Assembly (NCBI GenBank): GCA_025358725.1
Contig: JANYIT010000253.1
Coordinates: forward strand, 1-33,731
Length of the DNA stretch: 33,731 nt
Source of the DNA: Chamaesiphon sp. GL140_3_metabinner_129_sub
GTDB lineage: Bacteria; Cyanobacteriota; Cyanobacteriia; Cyanobacteriales; Chamaesiphonaceae
Direction of reading: 5' to 3'
Below the pieces are notes generated by a model. It made no database searches, was not told where the DNA came from, and saw only the letters and a program-made list of their open reading frames with translations. Positions 25,383-33,731 of this stretch are shown here, one piece after another. Position numbers and translations under genes: made by a program. Within the stretch, counting starts at the first letter, position 1. Each line of letters starts with the position of its first letter.

Positions 25383-26567
25383 ATGAATCGACTTATTGCC
25401 ACAGCCACCCAATTTTCATTTCCAGCAAGAGAGCTACCCGCAAAGCTGCTGGAGCATATTCATTGTGGTGCGACAGGTTATTGGCAACACCAATTCGATC
25501 GACTAGCAGATCGGCCGCAGCCGTTGTACTGGAATCTGGGGATCTTCAACGGTCAAATTATTTATGCGGGTAGTCGAGTCTGGTCATCACAGATGTTGTT
25601 GAGAGTTGTGGATCGATATATCCCACGTACTCGTAGCTCTGTCAAACACCAGTTTGAGTTACTCAAGCGCAAGACACAGGAAGAAAAATTAACTCCTTCC
25701 CAATTATTTGTGATGATGAAGCAATCGAACATCATCACCGAACTGCAACTGCTCGAAGCTCTGCGAACCAAAATTTTAAACGATTTAGATCTCTACTTAT
25801 TAATGGGTGGTGGATCAGCAAAATTCATTGCTGAAGATATCGAACAGCAATTCCCTGTCAATGGTTTTAGTCCGATCGATCTGCTCGATGAAGCCGAACA
25901 GCGACAATTGCAATGGACACAATTGAGACAACAGGTGCCGTCGATGAAGTTGTGTCCGATTCTCGATCGAGAGGCAATGGAGAAAGCCAATTTACCAGCT
26001 AGTCAGCAGCAGCGAATTGACACACTGGTGCAATCTGACAAAACGCTCAATTCGATCGCTGAAGAGATGGCCAAGGATAACCTAGAAGTCGCTCAGATGT
26101 TTGCAAAATTGGCAAGAATTGGCTTGATCAAGTTTAAACCACCCCAAAAACATACAGTTGCAACTGTGATGGTGATTGATGATTCGCCAGTGTTATTGTC
26201 GCAATTTAATCACTGGGTTTCGGCTCTCGGCTATGTCGTCGTAACCTGTCAGGAGGCGAAAAACGCGATCGCGGCAATTGCTAAAGTTAAGCCGTCAGTG
26301 ATTTTCATCGATATTAGCATGCCAGAAATTTCTGGATTTGAGTTGGTCAAGCAGATCCGGCAACAGCCAGATTTACGAGCAATTCCCCTCGCCATCTTAA
26401 CTGGAGAACAAAAGCTCTCCAATAAGTGGCGGGCACAGTGGAGTGGGTGTGAGTTTCTGACCAAACCACTCACTACGGCGGCAATTGGTGATTTTCAAGT
26501 TCAGCTTGAAGAGTTGATTCCCCGACTACTGAATCCATCATCTAAAGTCGAAATTCCCACAATCTAA
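25383..26567 (+). CDS. PATAN-domain response regulator (PixG/PilG/PatA type)
   Basis: 394 residues. The N-terminal about 1-250 is a PATAN (DUF4388) region as in PatA and PixG, with the helical stretch LTPSQLFVMMKQSNIITELQ. The C-terminal receiver domain (about 259-385) has the acidic pair D266-D267, phosphoacceptor D310 in FIDISMPE, T340 and K361. It is phosphorylated by a CheA-type kinase and regulates type IV pilus motility in known PixG/PilG systems. It is the first gene of a tight cluster with a CheY-like gene (10 bp downstream) and a CheW-like gene, as in the pixGHI order. Motility or phototaxis function is inferred. Confidence 0.9.
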   Translation: MNRLIATATQFSFPARELPAKLLEHIHCGATGYWQHQFDRLADRPQPLYWNLGIFNGQIIYAGSRVWSSQMLLRVVDRYIPRTRSSVKHQFELLKRKTQEEKLTPSQLFVMMKQSNIITELQLLEALRTKILNDLDLYLLMGGGSAKFIAEDIEQQFPVNGFSPIDLLDEAEQRQLQWTQLRQQVPSMKLCPILDREAMEKANLPASQQQRIDTLVQSDKTLNSIAEEMAKDNLEVAQMFAKLARIGLIKFKPPQKHTVATVMVIDDSPVLLSQFNHWVSALGYVVVTCQEAKNAIAAIAKVKPSVIFIDISMPEISGFELVKQIRQQPDLRAIPLAILTGEQKLSNKWRAQWSGCEFLTKPLTTAAIGDFQVQLEELIPRLLNPSSKVEIPTI

Positions 26568-26577
26568 GCCAAAAACT

Positions 26578-26940
26578 ATGAAATTTTTAATTATTGATGA
26601 TAGCTCGGTAGACAGACACGCTCTAGCTTCGATGTTAGAGATCCTCGGACATGATGTCGATCGCTGCGAGAGTGCTACAGGTGCTTTGAACACGGTTGAG
26701 ATTGGCAAATACGATTCGGTATTTTTAGATGTTGTGATGCCAGAACAAGATGGGTATAAGTTTTTGCGGACAGTCCGACTCAATCCTGCTACTGCCGCCC
26801 AGCATGTGGTGTTCTGTTCCAGCAAGAAAACACCGCTAGAAATCAATTATGGCATTCAGCGAGCTGGGGCAAATGACTATCTACCCAAGCCAGTCAGTCG
26901 GGAAAGTATCGAACAAGTTCTTGCCAAAATTCCCGCATAG
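26578..26940 (+). CDS. CheY-like single-domain response regulator (PixH/PilH type)
   Basis: 120 residues, all receiver domain. Acidic D7-D8, phosphoacceptor D51 in FLDVVMPEQDGY, Ser in FCSSK and K104 in YLPKPV are all present. No output domain, so it works by protein contact with a CheA-type kinase or a motor regulator. It starts 10 bp after the PATAN regulator stop with a poor Shine-Dalgarno, suggesting the two are translated from one mRNA. The CheW-like gene follows after 125 bp. Confidence 0.92.
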   Translation: MKFLIIDDSSVDRHALASMLEILGHDVDRCESATGALNTVEIGKYDSVFLDVVMPEQDGYKFLRTVRLNPATAAQHVVFCSSKKTPLEINYGIQRAGANDYLPKPVSRESIEQVLAKIPA

Positions 26941-27065
26941 CCACTCCCAACTCTCATCTCCTGATTCATAGACCTCCTGTAAAAGTAAAAATATAATCTT
27001 TTTCAGTACCTTTTTTATCTATAGTTCCCCCTATCCCCTATTCCCTGACTTTCGCAGGAAGTCTC

Positions 27066-27533
27066 ATGAATGCTACCGATCAAACTCCGCCAAGTGCCGA
27101 ACAAATATCACTAGCCAATCGGTTTATCTTAACTCAGGTCGATCGGCAAACCCTCGTGTTTCCAGCAACTTGGGTGGCAGAAATTCTGCGGATCGATCGA
27201 TCTCAAATTCTCAATTTACCATTCTACGATTCTTTACTGGTCGGCATTGCCAATTATAACGGTGTGATCACACCGTTGATTGCTGCCGCTCACCTATTGG
27301 AAATAGCACAGTTCACTGTGCCAGAGCGAGTGATGGTGGTACGGCTCAGTGAAGCGGCTGGGCAGTTGGAAAATGTTAGCATCATTATCGATCGAGCAAT
27401 TGGTAGTAGTAGTCGGGAGGAATTACCCACCGATCTGTTGACGGAGAACAGTTCTGGGGCGATGGTGATGATGCGAAATCAGTTAGTTCCTGCTAGTTTG
27501 TGGCAACCACAATACTGGTCCGTAAATAACTAG
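27066..27533 (+). CDS. CheW-like adaptor (PixI/PilI type)
   Basis: 155 residues with the CheW beta-barrel pattern: RFILTQVDRQTLVFPATWVAEILRI, then LPFYDSLLVGIANYNGVITPLI, then ERVMVVRLSE. It would couple a methyl-accepting receptor to a CheA-type kinase. The ATG has AGGAAG about 5 nt upstream. It follows the PATAN and CheY-like genes; in canonical pix/pil clusters the next genes are a receptor (pixJ) and kinase (pixL), but here the next gene is a substrate-binding lipoprotein, so the cluster looks truncated or split. Confidence 0.88.
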   Translation: MNATDQTPPSAEQISLANRFILTQVDRQTLVFPATWVAEILRIDRSQILNLPFYDSLLVGIANYNGVITPLIAAAHLLEIAQFTVPERVMVVRLSEAAGQLENVSIIIDRAIGSSSREELPTDLLTENSSGAMVMMRNQLVPASLWQPQYWSVNN

Positions 27534-27663
27534 TTATGGCACTTCGATCGTCTGATGATATTGTTAAATATTTCCAATAGATAAATAACATTTTTAGATT
27601 ACTAAGCTGAGATTATTATCATAAACCCTTGAAAAATATTCATCCTAAACCATCAAAATTATT

Positions 27664-28689
27664 ATGCGTAGAAGAACTCTGATCAAATCATCTGCTCTAT
27701 TTGGATTAGGTACTTTAGGTACCAGCATTTTTAGTAGTTGTGTTCAATCTACCAATAATCCGAGTACTAATACTGCCACTAGTAAAGGTCTCAAACCATT
27801 GAGAGTAGGTCTCTTGCCATGGTTGGGATGGGAAGGACTATACTATGCCGATCTCAAGCAACTGTTTAAGGCAGAAGGGATTGAAGTTGAACAAACAATG
27901 TTCAAATCACCTACCGATATCAATGAGGCACTATTAGCTGGGAAGCTGGACATCGGTGGCGTTGTAGCTGCCGATTTATTTGGACTTACTGCTAAAGTGC
28001 CCAATCTCAAAATTATCATGGTGACAGATTACTCTGGTGAGGTGGATGGTATTTTGAGCAACAAGAAGATCCTCAAACCAGAAGATCTCAAAGGTAAAAA
28101 ATTTGCGCGAGAAAATACCCCTTACGAGCTGGTGTTTGTCGGCGAATTTCTCAAGCGCGGTGGCTTGACAGAGAAAGATGTTCAAATTGTCTCGCTCACA
28201 GCAGAAGAAGGGGCGAAGGCGTTTATGGCGGGCAAAGTCGATGCGGTGGCAACATACGATCCGTTTATTACCAAAGCACTCAAAGTGCGGAAAGATGCTA
28301 AGCAACTATTTTCGCCAAAAGGCACTAATATTATCGCTAACTCGATCGTCGCTCATGGCAAAGTAATTGCAGAACGCCGCAATGACGTGTTGGCTTATCT
28401 GCGCGCGATCGATCAAGGTAGTAAGTTGGCCAAAGCCAATCAGCAAGAAGCTAACGAGTTGATGGCAAAATGGCTAGAATTAAGCGTTGCAGAAATTGCA
28501 GATCAGCGTTCTAAAATTTACACTTTAGATATTACTGAAAATAAGATAGTTGCCTTTAATCCTAGCAACGCTTTGAACTTGGAAAGTAGTTTGAGATCAG
28601 CCTCGAAGATTCTCTTGGATAGCGATAGAATCAAGACAATAGGTGATGCAGCCACCTTAATAGATAGTTCTTTAACTAAATCTTTATAG
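27664..28689 (+). CDS. Substrate-binding lipoprotein, SsuA/ThiY/NMT1-like
   Basis: 341 residues. N-terminal MRRRTLIKSSALFGLG is a twin-arginine-like or Sec lipoprotein signal with lipobox SIFSSC, the Cys at position 26 being the lipid site, so it sits in the periplasm. The mature part has the two-lobe periplasmic binding protein pattern of the NMT1/SsuA family (RVGLLPWLGWEGLYYADL, LLAGKLDIGGVVAAD, AFMAGKVDAVATYDPF). Ligand not predictable; relatives bind sulfonates, nitrate, or thiamine precursors. No permease or ATPase gene is next to it, so it is an orphan in this window. No clear Shine-Dalgarno. Confidence 0.85.
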   Translation: MRRRTLIKSSALFGLGTLGTSIFSSCVQSTNNPSTNTATSKGLKPLRVGLLPWLGWEGLYYADLKQLFKAEGIEVEQTMFKSPTDINEALLAGKLDIGGVVAADLFGLTAKVPNLKIIMVTDYSGEVDGILSNKKILKPEDLKGKKFARENTPYELVFVGEFLKRGGLTEKDVQIVSLTAEEGAKAFMAGKVDAVATYDPFITKALKVRKDAKQLFSPKGTNIIANSIVAHGKVIAERRNDVLAYLRAIDQGSKLAKANQQEANELMAKWLELSVAEIADQRSKIYTLDITENKIVAFNPSNALNLESSLRSASKILLDSDRIKTIGDAATLIDSSLTKSL

Positions 28690-28948
28690 ATTCTTCGATC
28701 ACACTAACTTTATCACCATCCGAACGTTTGGTTCTACTAGCAATCAATCATCAATAAATAATTTTCAACATCTTTTTATTTGTTGGTATTTTTGACCTGA
28801 GTTGGCGATATTAGGAGTGCTAATAGTATTCAAAAAATGACTAGCAGATTACCTCGCAATATTCATCTAAAACTATCCCGATTCGATCGCGCTGAGAGTG
28901 AATAAGGTTGTAGATAGATATAAAAAATATTATTTGCGAGCAAAGTCA

Positions 28949-31900
28949 ATGTCAACTACACAGTCTTGTGGCTTAATTCATCAGATGTTTGAGAGTCAAT
29001 CTGTGCAGACTCCTGATGCGATCGCCGTCACATTTAAAGGTGAGCAATTAACTTATCAAGAATTAAACCAAAAAGCGAATCAACTCGCACATTATCTCCA
29101 ATCTTTAGGTGTGAAACCAGAGACACTCGTGGGGATTTGTATCGAACGATCGCTCGAGATGGTAGTAGCTCTATTGGCTGTGCTCAAAGCAGGTGGAGCT
29201 TATATTCCACTCGATCCTAGCTATCCAACCGATCGGTTAGCATTCATGATCGCAGATGCCGAGTTACCGATTTTATTGAGCGAGCAAGCCCAACTAGCCA
29301 AACTGCCGCAAACATCGGCTCATGTGGTCGTCCTGGAAGCCGATCGAGTCGAGATCGACCAACAGAGTCTGGATCGTGTATCGAGCGAAGTAACTGCTGA
29401 CAACGTTGCCTACACTATCTATACCTCTGGTTCTACTGGCAATCCCAAGGGCGTACAGGTACTCCACGGAGCAGTAGTCAATTTTCTGGAATCCATGCGC
29501 CAATCACCTGGATTGACCGCAGCAGATACCCTATTGGCTGTCACAACGATCTCATTTGACATTGCCGTTTTAGAATTATTTTTACCCCTGAGTGTGGGTG
29601 CCAAGATTGTATTAGTAAGTAGGGAAATAGCTACTGATGGAGCGCGGCTAGCACAAATCATCGCCGCGTCTGGCACCACATGTATGCAAGCCACCCCAGC
29701 TACTTGGCGATTGCTACTAGCGACTGGTTGGCGGGGTAGTCCACAACTCAAAATTCTCTGTGGCGGGGAAGCCATGACGCGGCAGCTAGCCGATCAACTG
29801 CTAGTGCGTTGTAGCTCCTTGTGGAACATGTATGGGCCGACCGAAACTACGATTTGGTCGGCTGTTGCTCAAGTTAAGCCAGGTAGCGATCCAATATCGA
29901 TCGGTTATCCGATCGCCAATACTCAAATCTATCTGATCGACCAACATTGTCAGCGCAAAGATGATGTCCTCAAACAAGTGGAGATCGGTCAACCAGGAGA
30001 ACTTCATCTTGGGGGAGATGGACTGGCGCGAGGCTATCTCAATCGGCTAGAAATGACCGCCGAACGATTTATTCCCGACCCTTTTAGTCCCAAACGAGGT
30101 GCTCGTCTCTACAAAACTGGAGATCTAGCCCGTTTACTACCAGATGGGAGTATTCAGTATATTGGTAGAATCGATAACCAGGTGAAAATTCGCGGCTATC
30201 GGATCGAGCTGGGTGATATTGAGTCCGCGATTAGTCAACATCCAGATGTGGCAGCGGCTGCTGTTGCCGTTCGCGAAGATAATGTTGGCGAGCAACGCTT
30301 GGTGGCGTATGTTACGCCCAAATTAACCGATCCAACACCCAGTCACGAAGCATCAAAAAATGCCGACTCTCCCCTAGAGCATCAAGCTGCTACAACCAAT
30401 TGGCAGGAAGTCTGGAGCACTGCTTACCGTCATTCTGAAGTAGTTGAAGATCCCACTTTTAATTTTAGTGGTTGGGGTTCTAGTTATACTGGACAACCGA
30501 TCGCCGAAGCAGCAGTACAGGAATGGGTCGATCGGATTGTCGATCGGATTCTCGCCCTCAAACCTCAGCGGTTGCTGGAAATTGGCTGCGGTATGGGCAT
30601 GTTATTATTTCGGGTCGCCCCCCACTGTACTCAATATGTGGGAACAGATATTTCTACCGAAGCAATTAACTATGTTGAGAAAGTCTTAGCACAGAGTAAT
30701 GCCAATTGGGATCGAGTGTCGCTATTGTCAAGAGCAGCGGATGCGATCGAGGTCTCTGAAACTAGCCAGTTTGACACGATCGTGATCAATTCAGTCATTC
30801 AGTATTTCCCCAGCATCGATTACCTAGTTCAAGTCGTAGAAAATGCAGTGCAGCAGCTCACTCCTGGCGGTCGCATTTTCATTGGTGATGTTCGCAGTCT
30901 GCAATTATTGACAGCTTTTCATACATCCGTACAGCTCTACCAAGCTGCCGATGCCTTATCGGTGCCGCAATTACGCCAACGGATTCAAGAACGCATCACC
31001 CAGGACAAAGAACTAGTCATCGATCCAGCTTTTTTCACAGCACTACAACAACACTTGCCGCAAATTAGTCATGTGGAAATTCAGCTCAAGCGTGGTGTCC
31101 ATCACAGCGAACTAGTTGATTTCCGTTATGACGTGGTACTGCATGTGAGCGCGGCGATCTCTACTCCTGATGCACCGATCTGGTTGGATTGGCACCGACA
31201 AGGTTTGTCGCTTGCGAAAATTATGCAGTTACTTTCGGCACCAGAGCCAAAATTCATGGGGATTACCAATATACCCAATGCCCGACTGAGCAAAGAGTTG
31301 GCCGCGATCGATCTATTGGCTACTACCGACTGTCCCAGCACAGTAGCAGAGTTAAAAGCAGCTTTACTCGATCTGCCACCAGTGGGAATTGATCCAGAAC
31401 AACTGTGGCAAATTGGCAAAGATCTCGCTTATGAGGTCGATATTAATTGGTCTGGATTGGGTGTCGATGGCTCCTATGATGTCGCTTTTCACAAACGATC
31501 GACAACTACCGAACGCCAGATAGTTGATTTTCTCACCCCCACAGCGGCTGCTCAACCTTGGAGTGCGTATGCCAACCAACCATTCGTTACTAGTATCAGC
31601 CTTGATTTAGTGCCTCGGTTGCGAGTCTTTTTGCAAGAAAAATTACCAGAGTACATGGTACCTTCGGCGTTTGTCTTGATGGAGACATTACCCCTGACTC
31701 CGAATGGCAAAATTGATCGACGGGCATTACCTGCGCCTAGTTCGGAACGACCAACTTTAGATGAGGTGTTTGTGGCTCCTCGCAATGAGATCGAGCAAAA
31801 GCTCGCAAATATCTGGAGCCAACGTCTAGAAATTCATTCGATTGGCATCCATGACAACTTCTTTGATCTTGGCGGTCACTCCCTCTTCGTTGCCCAAATG

Positions 31901-33322
31901 ATGACCCAAGTAGCAGATACTTTTCAGGTCGTGTTACCACTGAGCTGTCTGTTCAAATCTCCGACTATTGCTGGTTTGGCTCAATCGATTCTCAGTGCCC
32001 AGCAGTCCGTAGACTCAGCCCCAGCCGACGAACCAGATCTCCTCGCCGATACTATGCTCAGCCCGAGTATTTTCCCCGAACATCTTGGTGTCGATCGAGC
32101 TAGTGCGCCGCAAAATATTCTACTCACTGGGGCAACTGGATTTTTAGGTGCTTTTTTACTCGATCAATTGCTCCGATCTACTCAGGCGAATATCTACTGT
32201 TTGGTTCGTTGTGCCAATCTGGAAGTCGGTCGAGACAAACTTCACCGGAATTTAGAGCGATATTCGTTAGATGATGCAGCTCAAAGCGATCGCATCATGC
32301 CCTTGCTGGGCGATTTAGCCAAGCCATTGTTCGGTCTGACCGAATTGCAGTTTTACAAACTAGCAGGTCAGATCGACTCGATTTACCACAGTGGCGCATT
32401 TGTCAATTTAATCTATCCATATTCGGCATTACGTGACATCAACGTGTTGGGTACTCAGGAAGTCTTGCGACTTGCCAGTCAAGTTAAGATTAAACCCGTT
32501 CATTATGTCTCGACGATTGATGTCTTTGATGCCGATTGTTATGCCCAGATGGATCTACTGGAGCAGGACGATTTTGAGGGATTTGCTGGTCCGAATGGGA
32601 GTTATGCTCAGAGTAAATGGGTGGCTGAGAAACTCTTGATGGCAGCGCGCGAACGGGGCATTCCCACCTGTATTTATCGAACTGGGATGATCGTTGGCGA
32701 TAGTCGCACGGGAGTATCCAAAACTGAAGATTTGATCTGTCGATTTATCAAGGGATTGATTCAGTTGAAAACTGTGCCCAAATTATCAGTGCAGATGCAT
32801 CTCACCCCCGTAGATTACATTAGCAAGGCGATCGTTCATCTGTCCTTAAAACCATCATCTTGGGGGCAAGCATTTCACTTGGCTAATCCCAATCCTTTGT
32901 CTCTAGCACAGCTAGCGCAGCAGATTCGATCTCTGGGCTATCCGTTGCAACAGATCGATTATCCCCAATGGCAAGCCGCTCTGCTAGGGTCAAAAATGAA
33001 TTCAGATAATGCCTTAAGCCCATTGGTGCCGCTATTCACTGCCGATCCGGCGGAAGAGTCCAACTATCTAGAGGTATTGAACCTCGAACGGGTGAGTTGT
33101 CAAAATACGATCGCGGGGTTAGTTGGTACCTCGATTGGTTGTCCAGTCATGGATACTGACCTATTAAATATATATTTCTCGTATTTTATCGATAGTGGCT
33201 TTCTTGTTGACGGAGCCGCCGCTATGCAAAATCAACCAGCACAGCCACAATTCTTGTCACTCGATCAATTGCTCAAAATGCCGCTACCACAGTCAGTTGA
33301 AGAATCATTGCTAATCAATTAG
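28949..33322 (+). CDS. Single-module NRPS-like enzyme: A(Gly)-NMT-PCP-thioester reductase
   Basis: Up to 1,474 residues (GTG at 28898) or 1,457 from ATG 28949, which I prefer. Numbering below uses the long form. Adenylation domain about 25-475 with YTSGSTGNPKG (175-185), YGPTETT (312-318), YKTGDL (405-410) and YIGRIDNQVKIRGYRIE (421-437). A SAM-dependent N-methyltransferase (about 500-755; EIGCGMGM at 561-568) is inserted between adenylation motifs A8 and A9. A9/A10 follow, with catalytic K938. Carrier protein with LGGHS, pantetheine Ser995. Thioester reductase about 1072-1460: GATGFLG 1078-1084 and YAQSK near the active site. Aligned by eye to GrsA, the pocket is D I L Q L G M I W K (D221, I222, L225, Q264, L287, G289, M311, I319, W320, K938), close to the known glycine code. 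No condensation domain. It probably activates glycine, N-methylates it and releases an aldehyde or alcohol. Substrate and product are predictions. Confidence 0.93.
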   Translation: MSTTQSCGLIHQMFESQSVQTPDAIAVTFKGEQLTYQELNQKANQLAHYLQSLGVKPETLVGICIERSLEMVVALLAVLKAGGAYIPLDPSYPTDRLAFMIADAELPILLSEQAQLAKLPQTSAHVVVLEADRVEIDQQSLDRVSSEVTADNVAYTIYTSGSTGNPKGVQVLHGAVVNFLESMRQSPGLTAADTLLAVTTISFDIAVLELFLPLSVGAKIVLVSREIATDGARLAQIIAASGTTCMQATPATWRLLLATGWRGSPQLKILCGGEAMTRQLADQLLVRCSSLWNMYGPTETTIWSAVAQVKPGSDPISIGYPIANTQIYLIDQHCQRKDDVLKQVEIGQPGELHLGGDGLARGYLNRLEMTAERFIPDPFSPKRGARLYKTGDLARLLPDGSIQYIGRIDNQVKIRGYRIELGDIESAISQHPDVAAAAVAVREDNVGEQRLVAYVTPKLTDPTPSHEASKNADSPLEHQAATTNWQEVWSTAYRHSEVVEDPTFNFSGWGSSYTGQPIAEAAVQEWVDRIVDRILALKPQRLLEIGCGMGMLLFRVAPHCTQYVGTDISTEAINYVEKVLAQSNANWDRVSLLSRAADAIEVSETSQFDTIVINSVIQYFPSIDYLVQVVENAVQQLTPGGRIFIGDVRSLQLLTAFHTSVQLYQAADALSVPQLRQRIQERITQDKELVIDPAFFTALQQHLPQISHVEIQLKRGVHHSELVDFRYDVVLHVSAAISTPDAPIWLDWHRQGLSLAKIMQLLSAPEPKFMGITNIPNARLSKELAAIDLLATTDCPSTVAELKAALLDLPPVGIDPEQLWQIGKDLAYEVDINWSGLGVDGSYDVAFHKRSTTTERQIVDFLTPTAAAQPWSAYANQPFVTSISLDLVPRLRVFLQEKLPEYMVPSAFVLMETLPLTPNGKIDRRALPAPSSERPTLDEVFVAPRNEIEQKLANIWSQRLEIHSIGIHDNFFDLGGHSLFVAQMMTQVADTFQVVLPLSCLFKSPTIAGLAQSILSAQQSVDSAPADEPDLLADTMLSPSIFPEHLGVDRASAPQNILLTGATGFLGAFLLDQLLRSTQANIYCLVRCANLEVGRDKLHRNLERYSLDDAAQSDRIMPLLGDLAKPLFGLTELQFYKLAGQIDSIYHSGAFVNLIYPYSALRDINVLGTQEVLRLASQVKIKPVHYVSTIDVFDADCYAQMDLLEQDDFEGFAGPNGSYAQSKWVAEKLLMAARERGIPTCIYRTGMIVGDSRTGVSKTEDLICRFIKGLIQLKTVPKLSVQMHLTPVDYISKAIVHLSLKPSSWGQAFHLANPNPLSLAQLAQQIRSLGYPLQQIDYPQWQAALLGSKMNSDNALSPLVPLFTADPAEESNYLEVLNLERVSCQNTIAGLVGTSIGCPVMDTDLLNIYFSYFIDSGFLVDGAAAMQNQPAQPQFLSLDQLLKMPLPQSVEESLLIN

Positions 33323-33625
33323 AGGATGTCTGAAAAGTATAATTGCTTCGTTTACAGTGGGTAAATCCTCCTTTTCAAGGGGGACTAAGATTCTGGTTCC
33401 CCCCTTAAAAAGCTACCGTGTATACACAAGTTATTTGGGTTGATGCGTAGTCCTGATACCCCACCCCAGCCCTCCCCTTGTAAAGGGGAGGGAGCGAAAG
33501 CCCCACTTTTCCAAGGGGGGGGTTGGGGGGGTAAATCAACCTACGCCGTCCCCTAAAAATTAATTCCCACTGATATCGGTGGGAATTTTTTAGGTAATGT
33601 TCTAGATCTGTGGAGAGGAGGTTAA
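33323..33625. other. Intergenic region with dispersed palindromic repeats
   Basis: About 300 bp with C- and G-runs. A perfect 10-bp stem, CCCTCCCCTT/AAGGGGAGGG (33470-33492, 3-nt loop), and the words GTAAATC and CAAGGGGG repeat across it. These look like the palindromic intergenic repeats common in cyanobacteria. A minus-strand ORF here translates the repeat and is not credible. Confidence 0.6.
33552..33594. terminator. Hairpin terminator upstream of the last gene
   Basis: AATTCCCAC (33562-33570) pairs with GTGGGAATT (33579-33587) and a T run follows; the stem extends outward through CCTAAAAA/TTTTTAGG with three unpaired bases. It could end the NRPS transcript rightward, and works both ways. 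Confidence 0.75.
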
Positions 33626-33731
33626 ATGGCACACCCAAATTCAAACCGATTGATAAACAAACCAATCACAATATCGTGCATCACAACAGATTTAGAAAAG
33701 CAGATGGTTTTACGAGCCAGTCGCTTAATTC
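33626..33731 (+). CDS. Start of an unidentified protein (3' end outside window)
   Basis: ATG at 33626 has an excellent Shine-Dalgarno, GAGGAGGT, with about 4 nt between it and the ATG. The frame stays open to the window end (35 codons). It begins MAHPNSNRLINKPITISCI and continues to KQMVLRASRLI. Not recognised. The Shine-Dalgarno and the open frame are the evidence for it. Confidence 0.6.
   Translation, partial: MAHPNSNRLINKPITISCITTDLEKQMVLRASRLI

Noticed and set aside
33405-33665. 86-codon minus-strand ORF
   Set aside because: It translates the dispersed palindromic repeat (PPLYKGRAGVG type) and the terminator.

Overview
The window comes from a cyanobacterium. It carries ndhD1 (NDH-1), petG (cytochrome b6f), a cytochrome cM-like gene, a PATAN/PixG-type response regulator cluster, heptameric tandem repeats (STRR type) and very frequent CGATCG/GCGATCGC words (HIP1-like). 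The species cannot be fixed from the sequence.

Left third (about 1-8316): an integrated mobile element lying against the 3' end of a tRNA-Pro(CGG) gene. All its clear genes run leftward: a tyrosine integrase next to the tRNA, a zinc-cluster protein of unknown function, an excisionase-like helix-turn-helix protein, a large fused AEP primase/DUF3987 ATPase, and a family-B DNA polymerase whose start overlaps the primase stop. The element therefore appears to encode its own replication core. Two features stand out. The linker-coding part of the primase gene holds a 370-bp array of nine copies of a 9-mer in inverted and direct arrangement, which could be an origin or another protein-binding site. 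A possible convergent small RNA lies over the primase leader. The far end of the element (second att copy) is not in the window.

Middle (8316-23474): host housekeeping genes. Leftward: tRNA-Pro, ndhD1, tRNA-Leu(CAA), an M48 metallopeptidase whose last codons run into the tRNA-Leu gene, a TPR protein and an IscA/SufA-type Fe-S protein. Rightward: a DUF6930-like conserved protein, a zinc-ribbon/PP2C phosphatase, lysA and a histidine-motif membrane hydroxylase-like protein. Then aroA (leftward), petG (leftward, GTG start), a cytM-like gene (rightward) and folC (leftward). Perfect hairpins sharing a CCCGA(A)CT core act as terminators at several points. Two related inverted-repeat (MITE-like) elements flank the cytM-like gene, and one of them supplies the end of folC.

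Right third (23475-33731): an 812-bp gene-free stretch, a CADD/DUF3865-like heme-oxygenase-fold protein, a three-gene signalling cluster (PATAN-REC, CheY-like, CheW-like) without a receptor or kinase next to it, an orphan lipoprotein solute-binding protein, and a 1,457-1,474-residue single-module NRPS-like enzyme. That enzyme has the order adenylation (glycine-like pocket), N-methyltransferase inserted in the adenylation domain, carrier protein, thioester reductase, and no condensation domain. It is predicted to make and reductively release an N-methylglycine-derived aldehyde or alcohol. The window ends in dispersed G/C-rich palindromic repeats, a terminator and the start of an unidentified gene with a strong ribosome binding site.
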